DNA from: a virus
DNA: 21,553 nucleotides
Virus record (IMG/VR): IMGVR_UViG_3300035187_002205
Span: 1-21,553 of that record
Reading direction: 5' to 3' (one strand)
Shown here piece after piece: positions 13,078-18,452 of this stretch. Numbering within the stretch: position 1 is the stretch's first letter; every line of letters begins with the position of its first letter. The notes beneath the pieces are model-generated. The model searched no databases and was not told the DNA's origin. It saw only the letters and a list, made by a program, of their open reading frames with translations. The position numbers and the translations under genes were made by a program.

Positions 13078-14815
13078 AGTACCACCAGCAGTCAGCGGCC
13101 AGAACGGCCACTCAACCACCTACACCGCAGCCGTGGGCCTCGTCCACGGCTTCGGCCTGTCCGAGGGGGACGCTCTCAGCCTCCTCTCGGACTGGAACCG
13201 CTCCTGCCAGCCACCCTGGAGCGACCGCGAACTCATCCACAAGATCCGCGACGCCGCCTCCAAACCCCACGACAAACCAGCCGGCCACCTCCTCCATGCA
13301 TCCGGCAGCCCTCAACACACAGACCTCACACGAGTCGTGTTCAAGCGACCAACAACCACACCCGACCCCACAGCCTCACAGTTCAAACGATTCCTAGAAG
13401 CCGCCTTCGCTCCCACCGAAGTCGTCTGCATCTGCGAACAAGTCGAAGACGGCAAACCCAACACCAGCGGCTCCTTCCTCCCAGTCGAGGAATGGATCAA
13501 ACGCTTCGACACCCCAGACTCCATCCTCCTCCGAAAGGACCGCCTCGATGGCGTCTTCGTCCGCATCAACCCCTTCAAGCCAAACCTCTACAGTGGCAGC
13601 GACAACGACGTAGCCGCCTATCGCCACGTCCTCGTAGAGTTCGACGAACTCCCCAAGCCCGAGCAGGAACAACGCCTCCGATCCTCCGGCCTACCCATCA
13701 GCGTCCTCATCGATTCCGGCGGCAAAAGCATCCACGCATGGGTCCGCGTAGACGCATCCTCCCGCAAGGAATGGGACGCCCGCCGCGACGAAATCTACAA
13801 GGCCATCCCCGGCGTCGATCCAAAGAACAAGAACCCATCCCGCTTCTCACGCCTCCCCGGCGCATGGCGCGGCGAATCCCAACAGAAACTGTTGGCCACC
13901 AACCTGGGCGCAGACTCATGGGAGGATTGGCTCACCAACCGCGAGAGCGAGGAAGACCAAGCCACCATCGTCTCAGTCCGAGACCTCATCTACTTCGACC
14001 CTGCCAACGATCCAGACAACCTCATCGGCAACCGCTGGCTCACACGCGGATCCTCCATGATCGTGTCCGGCGGCACAGGCATCGGCAAATCCTCCCTCAT
14101 GATGCAGATCGTCATCCGCTGGGCTCTCGGCCTCGACTTCTTCGGCATCACCCCAGTCCGACCACTCAAGATCGGCGTCGTCCAAGCAGAGAACGACAAG
14201 GGCGACCTCGCGGAAGCGTTTCAGGGGGTCGCCAAAGGGCTGGAAACGACAGGCGATGAGATGAAGCGGTTACAGGCTCAGCTTGAGTTCAGAACCGAAT
14301 CCGTCCGCACCGGCGACTCCTTCCTCGCCTACGCCCGACGCTTCATCCACCGATCCAAACTCGATGTCATCGTAGCCGATCCGCTCTTCTCCTACTTCGG
14401 TGGGGACTTGAGCGACCAAGGCGAGGTCAGCGTGTTCCTGCGCAACAAACTCCAGCCCATCCTCCACGAGACCAAGGTCGTCTGGATCTGGATGCACCAC
14501 ATCTCCAAACCCCAACGCAAGGACGGCGAACCACTCACCACCATGGAACTGGCCCACGCAGGATTCGGCTCCTCCGAACTCGCCAACTGGGCACGAGAGA
14601 TCGCCGTACTCCACGAAGTAGGCCAGTCCAAGCCCAGACGCTTCCAGCTAGCATTCTGCAAACGCGGATCACGCCTCCCAGCCAACAACCTCAACCTCCA
14701 ACACGCAGCCACAGGCATCAAATGGGAACAATGGAACCCCATGGTAATGACCGGCGCACAACTCAAAGAGAAGAAACCGTATGCCAATAAGGCCAAGCGG
14801 AGGGACGCGATATGA
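13040..14815 (+). CDS. Primase-helicase fusion (AEP-like primase plus RecA-like ATPase)
   Basis: 591 aa. Residues 1-85 resemble a primase C-terminal-type helical domain (YTAAVGLVHGFGLSEGDALS, DWNRSCQPPWSDRELIHKIR). The middle has the three signatures of an archaeo-eukaryotic primase core: HVLVEFDEL (Glu200/Asp202), IDSGGKSIHAWVRVDA (His232) and NPSRFSRLPG (265-274). The C-terminal part is a RecA/RepA-type ATPase with Walker A SGGTGIGKSS (343-352), VVQAENDKGD, Walker B DVIVADPL (442-449) and WIWMHHISKP. Together it would prime and unwind phage DNA at the fork. The start at 13040 has no SD and overlaps the previous gene. The stop overlaps the next ATG. No DNA polymerase is in the window, so host polymerase may be used. 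Confidence 0.85.
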   Translation: MNPLQRAAAWLSKVPPAVSGQNGHSTTYTAAVGLVHGFGLSEGDALSLLSDWNRSCQPPWSDRELIHKIRDAASKPHDKPAGHLLHASGSPQHTDLTRVVFKRPTTTPDPTASQFKRFLEAAFAPTEVVCICEQVEDGKPNTSGSFLPVEEWIKRFDTPDSILLRKDRLDGVFVRINPFKPNLYSGSDNDVAAYRHVLVEFDELPKPEQEQRLRSSGLPISVLIDSGGKSIHAWVRVDASSRKEWDARRDEIYKAIPGVDPKNKNPSRFSRLPGAWRGESQQKLLATNLGADSWEDWLTNRESEEDQATIVSVRDLIYFDPANDPDNLIGNRWLTRGSSMIVSGGTGIGKSSLMMQIVIRWALGLDFFGITPVRPLKIGVVQAENDKGDLAEAFQGVAKGLETTGDEMKRLQAQLEFRTESVRTGDSFLAYARRFIHRSKLDVIVADPLFSYFGGDLSDQGEVSVFLRNKLQPILHETKVVWIWMHHISKPQRKDGEPLTTMELAHAGFGSSELANWAREIAVLHEVGQSKPRRFQLAFCKRGSRLPANNLNLQHAATGIKWEQWNPMVMTGAQLKEKKPYANKAKRRDAI

Positions 14816-15138
14816 CATACAGAGATAGGTTCGGATCAATGCCCAAGCTCAAGCATGACAAGAACCCACAGCAGAGCGAAGTCATCAATCACATAGCGGG
14901 AGCGATGCAATGTGATACAGAGCGGGCCAGTCGATTGTTCAATGAACTCCGCAAGCGCGGGATCATTGTATTCGACCGCATCGACCGGGCATGGCACGGC
15001 GCCGACAACCGCACCATCAGGTACACCGACTCCGAACGCATCGAGAGGCTGGAGATCAGGCTCGAAACCCTGGAAACCAAGCACCGCCGCCTGCTCGCCG
15101 CCTACCGCGCACATATCCAACTAGGGGGGTCTCCTTAG
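14812..15138 (+). CDS. Small winged-helix/coiled-coil protein after the primase-helicase
   Basis: 108 aa, ATGA overlap with the primase-helicase gene. Residues 15-60 (NPQQSEVINHIAGAMQCDTE, RASRLFNELRKRGIIVFDRI) look like a winged-helix fold. Residues 72-100 (DSERIERLEIRLETLETKHR) are a coiled coil that could dimerise it. It may assist the primase-helicase or regulate the operon. The last codons run into the first G-run of the following hairpin region, and TAG at 15136 lies between two CTAGGGG-type elements. Confidence 0.6.
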   Translation: MTYRDRFGSMPKLKHDKNPQQSEVINHIAGAMQCDTERASRLFNELRKRGIIVFDRIDRAWHGADNRTIRYTDSERIERLEIRLETLETKHRRLLAAYRAHIQLGGSP

Positions 15139-15193
15139 GGGGGGTCTCAGGGGCCAATGGGGCACCCCTAATTGGACACTTCCTCCCCCCTAG
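15121..15193. repeat. CTAGGGGGG ... CCCCCCTAG inverted repeat
   Basis: CTAGGGGGG (15121-15129) is complementary to CCCCCCTAG (15185-15193). Between them lies CTTAGGGGGGG (15134-15144) and the hairpin at 15154-15175. The first arm lies in the last codons of the preceding gene. Confidence 0.6.
15154..15175 (+). terminator. Hairpin after the replication operon
   Basis: CCAAT-GGGG, loop CA, CCCC-(TA bulge)-ATTGG, starting 16 bases after the TAG at 15138. No T run follows (GACACTTCC), so it would not act as a standard intrinsic terminator unless helped by the second hairpin downstream. Confidence 0.4.
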
Positions 15194-15215
15194 GGCAACA
15201 CCCACTATCCCCTCT

Positions 15216-15323
15216 AAATAGGGGAGTGTCGCCCCCCCATTCCTTGGGCTACCCTGCCCAAGGGGGGGCGACACAGTACCTATCCCAATTGCGAATCGCT
15301 CGGTCGCTCTTTCTCCCCTATTT
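15216..15323. repeat. Nested inverted repeats, cruciform-type structure
   Basis: The outer arms are AAATAGGGGAG (15216-15226) and CTCCCCTATTT (15313-15323), 11 of 11 complementary. Inside, GTGTCGCCCCCCC (15226-15238) is a perfect 13-base complement of GGGGGGGCGACAC (15262-15274), with a further TTGGGC/GCCCAA stem in its loop. This is the strongest secondary structure in the window and lies between convergent transcription units. Confidence 0.75.
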
Positions 15324-15355
15324 GGAAGTCATCAATTCCGCCGAGAGTGATTTGT

Positions 15356-15377
15356 GGGGGTGGGGTTGGGAGGCGGG
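15356..15377 (+). other. G-quadruplex-type motif
   Basis: G5-T-G4-TT-G3-AGGC-G3 gives four runs of at least three G with short loops, the usual sequence rule for a quadruplex on the + strand. It lies in gene-free DNA. Confidence 0.55.
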
Positions 15378-15524
15378 AATGCCCCGCGCTGGAGCTGGAA
15401 GGGGTCAAGGAGCGCGTTTGATTGGAGGTTGGTGTGGAGACAGCGGATGAGGGGTGTCGGGCGCTTGGAAACGAGGGATTCGGGGGATGCGGATGAGCGG
15501 GTTGTCAGCCCCCCCCCGCGAGAT

Positions 15525-15563
15525 CCCCCCTAGGGGGGTGCGAAAAGGGGGGGGTGCGGGGGG
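15525..15563. repeat. 14-bp perfect palindrome followed by long G runs
   Basis: CCCCCCTAGGGGGG (15525-15538) is its own reverse complement. It is followed by G8 (15547-15554) and G6 (15558-15563), and preceded by C9 (15509-15517). On the - strand it lies just after the stop of the methyltransferase-like gene, so it may end that transcript. Confidence 0.6.
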
Positions 15564-15571
15564 TGAGTGGC

Positions 15572-16165
15572 CTACTCGACAGACCCCCACTGCTCGGCCA
15601 TCGCACGGGCAATCCCGGGGTAGGTCTTGCTCCGCTCCTTCCAACGAGTAGGACTCGGACCCAATTTGTTCTGACCACTAAGAGTCTGATTGGCCCACCT
15701 ACCAGAAGCAGGTAATGATAATACGTTTGTGGGTACCAGCGGGGGCAGGTTCCTCAGCCATAAACACGTCCGCTTGCTCGCGTCATCACCAAACTGCCAC
15801 GGCTGTATCATCTGCGTGGGTTTGCATATCCGTGTGTTGATAGCACCAACAGGATTCTCTATCGCAATACGGGGAATCCCGCTATTGAGCAACAAATGCA
15901 CAAATCCGAGCGCATCCTCGGTCAGCTTCGGGTCGCGGAGGCCGCGGGTTGTCCAATGCATCCCGCTCGCGCACAGATAGGTGCAGGGCGGGAACGCAAT
16001 CATCATGTCCCACCGCTCGGTCAGGAGATCGCGCACATCCCCACGGTAGTGCTGGCCAGGAGTGTCGCTCGGCTCAAAATCGCAACTCCATGCGTCCCAG
16101 CCCTTGCCAGCGAACGAATCACGCACCCGCCCGCTGTACTCACAAGCCACAAGCACACGCTTCAC
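15572..16165 (-). CDS. Short cytosine-5 DNA methyltransferase-like protein
   Basis: 197 aa from GTG at 16165 (GTGA overlap with the preceding gene, GGGGGTGGG upstream). It has the SAM-binding start VLVACEYSGRVRDSF with an acidic site in SCDFEPSD (28-34), the motif IV-like IAFPPCTYL (56-64) with a candidate catalytic Cys61, and the motif VI-like AIENPVG (101-107). KPTQMIQPWQFGDDASKRTC and the end RSKTYPGIARAMAEQW are typical of this short phage family. It is much shorter than full cytosine-5 methyltransferases and lacks an obvious target-recognition domain. It may modify phage DNA or be a non-standard member. Transcribed away from the skew-switch region. Confidence 0.72.
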   Translation of the reverse strand: MKRVLVACEYSGRVRDSFAGKGWDAWSCDFEPSDTPGQHYRGDVRDLLTERWDMMIAFPPCTYLCASGMHWTTRGLRDPKLTEDALGFVHLLLNSGIPRIAIENPVGAINTRICKPTQMIQPWQFGDDASKRTCLWLRNLPPLVPTNVLSLPASGRWANQTLSGQNKLGPSPTRWKERSKTYPGIARAMAEQWGSVE

Positions 16166-16335
16166 TGGCCCACCCCCATCAGATCCGGCTCCACCAGCAT
16201 CACATGGTAGTCCACCACATGACGCAGATAATGTCCCCAGCTACGGAAACCAAGCTCCCGAGCCCGAGCCTGCAACGCCATCAGCAAGGAGTAATCCATC
16301 TGGAAACTCGTGGTAACCATGCAGGAATCACTCAC
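16162..16335 (-). CDS. Small protein with ribbon-helix-helix-like pattern
   Basis: 57 aa from GTG at 16335, coupled to the preceding stop (GTGA), with GGAAGGGGG 6 bases upstream. Residues 6-48 (MVTTSFQMDYSLLMALQARA then RELGFRSWGHYLRHVVDYHV) fit a short strand plus two helices as in ribbon-helix-helix regulators. It is just before the methyltransferase-like gene and could control it. The resemblance is to the general pattern only. Confidence 0.55.
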   Translation of the reverse strand: MSDSCMVTTSFQMDYSLLMALQARARELGFRSWGHYLRHVVDYHVMLVEPDLMGVGQ

Positions 16336-16514
16336 TTGGCACCCCCTTCCTCAAGCGAACAAACAAGCAGGTTCCAATCACGCACACGCTGACGAGCCTG
16401 CTCAATCGCAAACTCCCACTCCTTCTCTTCACGCCGCATTCCACGCACCGACTGCGGCATGATACCAGCATCATGCAACCGCACCATCTCAATCAGGATC
16501 TCAATCGGACTCAC
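16332..16514 (-). CDS. Hypothetical small helical protein
   Basis: 60 aa from GTG at 16514, with AAAGGAATGCT before it. Reads PIEILIEMVRLHDAGIMPQS then a charged helix (RREEKEWEFAIEQARQRVRD) and WNLLVCSLEEGGAK. The end codons GAGGAAGGGGGTGCCAAGTGA form the SD and overlapping start of the next gene. First gene of the left - operon; the function is unknown. Confidence 0.55.
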   Translation of the reverse strand: MSPIEILIEMVRLHDAGIMPQSVRGMRREEKEWEFAIEQARQRVRDWNLLVCSLEEGGAK

Positions 16515-16559
16515 AGCATTCCTTTCGTTTCATCCACCGCTCCATGCGGCGATGGACCC

Positions 16560-16589
16560 AACCTACCGCACCATGCCCCTCCGCGTCAA
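16560..16589 (-). promoter_or_regulatory. Candidate sigma-70-type promoter of the left - operon
   Basis: Reading the - strand: TTGACG (16589-16584), 18-base spacer, TAGGTT (16565-16560). The -35 is close to consensus; the -10 is weak. It lies about 45-75 bases before the GTG at 16514. It is flanked by a repeated CATGGTGCGG element, as expected for a controlled promoter. Confidence 0.4.
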
Positions 16590-16610
16590 GCGGGAATCTG
16601 CCGCACCATG
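16563..16610 (-). repeat. Two 13-base direct repeats around the promoter, possible operators
   Basis: On the - strand CATGGTGCGGYAG occurs at 16610-16598 and 16575-16563, matching at 12 of 13 positions and 35 bases apart. One copy precedes the -35 and the other overlaps the -10, so a bound protein could block or help RNA polymerase. Confidence 0.45.
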
Positions 16611-16744
16611 AGGAAATTGATGGACGCGATTCCGGCCAATGTTTACGGGCCTCCCAAGCGAAATGCGGCAGACCACGCAGGAATTTGTCCGATTTTCCAG
16701 ACCCAGATTCCGAATCCCGAATCTCGGTATGGCGTATGCCAAGC

Positions 16745-16801
16745 ATAGGACATCCAATGTCGCACCCTGGGGGGGATAGGACATCGAGTGTCCGATGCTG
16801 G
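16745..16801 (+). repeat. Two 26-base imperfect direct repeats starting ATAGGACATC
   Basis: Copies at 16745-16770 and 16776-16801 match at 20 of 26 positions, separated by five G. Each holds a GACAT...TGTC dyad (GGACATCGAGTGTCC in the second). Such repeated dyads can be protein-binding sites (iteron or operator). Confidence 0.5.
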
Positions 16802-16825
16802 TAACCTGGCGAAGGGGTACGGGTA

Positions 16826-16854
16826 GGAAGGAAGGAAGCGGGAAGCGGGAAGCG
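16826..16854 (+). repeat. Short tandem repeats GGAA and GCGGGAA
   Basis: Three GGAA units run directly into repeated GCGGGAA units. The tract is purine-only on one strand apart from single C bases. It marks the start of the strongly G-rich side of the skew switch. Confidence 0.5.
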
Positions 16855-16889
16855 CATAACCTGGTGCCCATGGACTGGCCCACTAAGGC

Positions 16890-16924
16890 AAAGAAAATGC
16901 CCCGCTGGGCGAACCATACGGGGC
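16890..16924 (-). terminator. Intrinsic terminator of the right - operon
   Basis: Reading the - strand: GCCCCG (16924-16919), 14-base loop, CGGGGC (16904-16899), then ATTTTCTTT. It begins 23 bases after the TAG at 16948 of the last gene of that operon, as expected for a rho-independent terminator. Confidence 0.65.
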
Positions 16925-16947
16925 GCGAAAGGAATGAGGCTTCCTAG

Positions 16948-17043
16948 CTATTCAAGGTCGGAGGCTAGTGCGGAAACCAGCATCAAAAGGAAGCAGACAA
17001 TGCACAAGGCTAGGAAGCCAAGGGCGCGAAGGATGGGCTTCAT
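16948..17043 (-). CDS. 31-residue single-span membrane peptide
   Basis: ATG at 17043 overlaps the previous stop (ATGA); TAG at 16948-16950. Reads MKPILRALGFLALCIVCFLL then MLVSALASDLE: a basic start and one hydrophobic span of about 20 residues, with a short acidic end. No SD of its own, so probably translated by coupling. Last gene before the terminator. The function is unknown. Confidence 0.5.
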   Translation of the reverse strand: MKPILRALGFLALCIVCFLLMLVSALASDLE

Positions 17044-17180
17044 GGATTGCCTTTATCGCAAACAACTTTGCCGTTGAGACGCTTCGCCAGCCGTTTTGCG
17101 TCACGCTTGGCGTTCGGACCTTGGAACGTGTAGAAAGACCCACGGCCTTTGCCGTAGATGACAGTCCAATAAACCTTCAT
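17040..17180 (-). CDS. 46-residue basic protein
   Basis: ATG at 17180, TGA at 17040-17042, overlapping the next ATG. Reads MKVYWTVIYGKGRGSFYTFQ, then GPNAKRDAKRLAKRLNGKVV, CDKGNP: a beta hairpin followed by a Lys/Arg-rich helix and a last strand. The regular pattern and coupling support a real gene. The basic helix suggests nucleic-acid or protein binding; the family is not recognised. Confidence 0.58.
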   Translation of the reverse strand: MKVYWTVIYGKGRGSFYTFQGPNAKRDAKRLAKRLNGKVVCDKGNP

Positions 17181-17201
17181 GGATTCGTGGGGGATAGGGT
17201 T

Positions 17202-17519
17202 TCAGAAAGCCTGCACAACGATTCCGCCGTCAAATTCGACCACTTGGGTCCGGTTCTGGAGCCACTCAAGCGGGGTCTCTTCCTTTGAATCGATCCCGTC
17301 CTTGAATCCGTAATCCTTGGCCGCCTCAAGCGCGGAGGGGTATTCTCTCCACTCACAGCAGATTCCGACGGGGTCGAGTTCGAACTCGGTGCCGCAGGAG
17401 TCTTCGTACTCTTCCAGATATTCGAACAGCGCGCGTCGCGCGGGGACGGTGAATTGAGATTCCCGGCCGCATGCGCGGAAGGAATCGACGAAGTGATACT
17501 CTGTAACGGTTTGTTTCAT
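17202..17519 (-). CDS. Conserved phage protein with ELDPVGICCE motif
   Basis: 105 aa from ATG at 17519; the frame extends to 17651, but that part is a poor shadow. The leader CGGAACAAACATC has no SD. The core FTVPARRALFEYLEEYEDSC followed by GTEFELDPVGICCEWREYPS resembles a widespread small phage protein with 'YLEEYEEDTGEEIELDxIAICCEYxEY'. The function is unknown. The acidic character could mean a DNA-mimic or inhibitor, but this is a guess. Confidence 0.65.
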   Translation of the reverse strand: MKQTVTEYHFVDSFRACGRESQFTVPARRALFEYLEEYEDSCGTEFELDPVGICCEWREYPSALEAAKDYGFKDGIDSKEETPLEWLQNRTQVVEFDGGIVVQAF

Positions 17520-17586
17520 GATGTTTGTTCCGGGCATCGATTGCCCGCCGGATCCCACCAGTTGCCCGATGGGATCGGACGGGGAA

Positions 17587-17964
17587 TCAGTCGCAATCGG
17601 TGACCAGCGATTCCTCAGCTTCAATCGCTGAGTGGATTTCAAACCAGACACACTCTAATTCGGAGGAAACCTGCGCCAAGGCTTCGGTGACTTCGGCGGG
17701 GAAGAGGTCCGCGTTTTCCCCGTCCATTCCCCGATACCGGAATGACTCGGCGGCGGCGGACATAAAGGAAAGCAACGTCTCAAAAGCGGATTCGATGGAC
17801 GGATTCCCACGCAAGGCAAGGTCCGTCACTTTGTGTTCCCCGAATGGGCCGTCCAGAATGAAACCGGACGGGGACAGGGAAACGGTGACCTGCTCTTCCC
17901 CTTTGCCGATGGCGACGGACGGAAGCAAGCGAGCAGAGATGATGAAGGGATGGGATAGGGTCAC
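17587..17964 (-). CDS. Hypothetical acidic protein
   Basis: 125 aa from GTG at 17964 (GTGA overlap, AAAGGGGG 6 bases upstream); the frame runs further upstream only as shadow. The N-terminal part is beta-rich (FIISARLLPSVAIG, EEQVTVSLSPSGFILD). The second half is helical and acidic, with SAFETLLSFMSAAAESFRYR and ELECVWFEIHSAIEAEESLV. The family is not recognised. Confidence 0.6.
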   Translation of the reverse strand: MTLSHPFIISARLLPSVAIGKGEEQVTVSLSPSGFILDGPFGEHKVTDLALRGNPSIESAFETLLSFMSAAAESFRYRGMDGENADLFPAEVTEALAQVSSELECVWFEIHSAIEAEESLVTDCD

Positions 17965-18215
17965 AGGGCACCCCCTTTCGTAACCGTGAACCGGATGTTG
18001 TGTCCCGTGGTTTCGTTGCGGCCCGACGCGTAGCCGATGAAAGCGGAGAACTCGATCAAGGAGAAATCCTTGGTCCACGACTCTTCGTTCAGGGTTCGGA
18101 CGATGCCGCGACGACCGAACGCGCGACGGGCCGCGCGCTTCGCGAACACTTCCGCAGCGTCAAGGATTCCATCAGCGCGGACGCAGCGGAAGCCGTTGCA
18201 ATGGTAGAGGTTCAC
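17961..18215 (-). CDS. Small phage protein with AARRAFG core
   Basis: 84 aa from GTG at 18215 (GTGA overlap with the preceding gene; GGGGGTGTTCT upstream). Reads NLYHCNGFRCVRADGILDAA, EVFAKRAARRAFGRRGIVRT, then FSLIEFSAFIGYASGRNETT and a C-terminal strand. The layout resembles common small phage proteins of unknown role with 'ARRxYGxxGxVRT ... FEAFIGxxxGRxxTTGxN'. The basic helix may bind nucleic acid. Confidence 0.6.
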   Translation of the reverse strand: MNLYHCNGFRCVRADGILDAAEVFAKRAARRAFGRRGIVRTLNEESWTKDFSLIEFSAFIGYASGRNETTGHNIRFTVTKGGAL

Positions 18216-18325
18216 AGAACACCCCCAAGGATTGCGTCAACCAGAAGGAAGACGATAGTTGCGACGACAAGGAAGCCCAAGGCAAGGATCGCAAGGGCAG
18301 AGGCTAAGGATTGGAGTTTTTTCAT
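18212..18325 (-). CDS. 37-residue single-span membrane protein
   Basis: ATG at 18325, stop overlapping the next GTG. Reads MKKLQSLASALAILALGFLV then VATIVFLLVDAILGGVL: basic start and a long hydrophobic span. The frame continues to 18403, but the upstream part has no feature. First gene of the right - operon, divergent from the terminase genes. No SD is visible. The function is unknown. Confidence 0.5.
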   Translation of the reverse strand: MKKLQSLASALAILALGFLVVATIVFLLVDAILGGVL

Positions 18326-18452
18326 GGGATCAGCGAAGGATTTCCAGACCCGTTTCTCGGGGCGCGGCGACATAGTGCAACGGAGAACGACGGAGAGCAA
18401 CAAAAAAATTTAGGGGATCGCCAGGTTAGCTTTGTGGTGCAAAGTGGGGGGC
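18326..18452. promoter_or_regulatory. Divergent intergenic region, - operon versus terminase genes
   Basis: 127 bases between divergent genes, including an A/T stretch CAAAAAAATTTAG (18400-18412) in otherwise GC-rich DNA and a small dyad CTTTG-TGGTG-CAAAG (18430-18444) just before the terminase start. CGGAGAACGACGGAGA is a short direct repeat. No clear -35/-10 pair could be fixed in either direction, but both transcripts must start near here unless transcribed from outside. Confidence 0.45.

Larger units (their letters stand above)
15139..15571. other. Gene-free, G/C-run and hairpin-rich region between convergent operons
   Basis: 433 bases with no credible gene on either strand. The + operon ends at 15138 and the - operon ends at 15572, so both transcripts run into this stretch. 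It holds at least four inverted repeats, repeated CTAGGGGGG/CCCCCCTAG half-sites (15121, 15185, 15525-15538), runs of 7-9 C or 6-8 G, and quadruplex-type G runs. Possible roles are a two-way terminator, a replication or packaging signal, or a barrier. Confidence 0.75.
16515..16947. other. Gene-free region at the GC-skew switch, with promoter and repeats
   Basis: 433 bases between two - strand operons. Short open frames cross it on both strands (for example 16608-16748 +), but none has a credible protein. It contains a candidate - strand promoter, two pairs of direct repeats, a GGAAG/GCGGGAA tract and a - strand terminator. The + strand changes here from C-rich (left) to G-rich (right): 16381-16440 has 26 C and 9 G, while 16801-16860 has 9 C and 27 G. 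This is the best origin candidate in the window. Confidence 0.6.

Noticed and set aside
13492-14259. 255-codon + strand frame inside the primase-helicase gene
   Set aside because: Pro/Arg/His-rich composition typical of a shifted frame in a GC-rich gene; all motifs are in the 591-aa frame.
15139-15571. CRISPR-like array
   Set aside because: The repeats are G/C runs and inverted repeats of uneven length and spacing, with no regular spacer pattern and no cas gene in the window.
16608-16748. Possible 46-aa + strand gene starting ATGAGGAAATTG
   Set aside because: No SD, isolated between - strand operons and without a domain pattern; the second half has short repeated bases. Kept as a remote possibility only.
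16501-16917. 138-codon - strand frame across the gene-free region
   Set aside because: Irregular composition, crosses the candidate promoter, the repeats and the terminator, and overlaps the next gene; no SD at its start.
17370-17395. GAGTTCGAACTC, similar to a tRNA T-loop
   Set aside because: It is in the middle of the 105-aa gene and no acceptor, D or anticodon arms can be folded around it.
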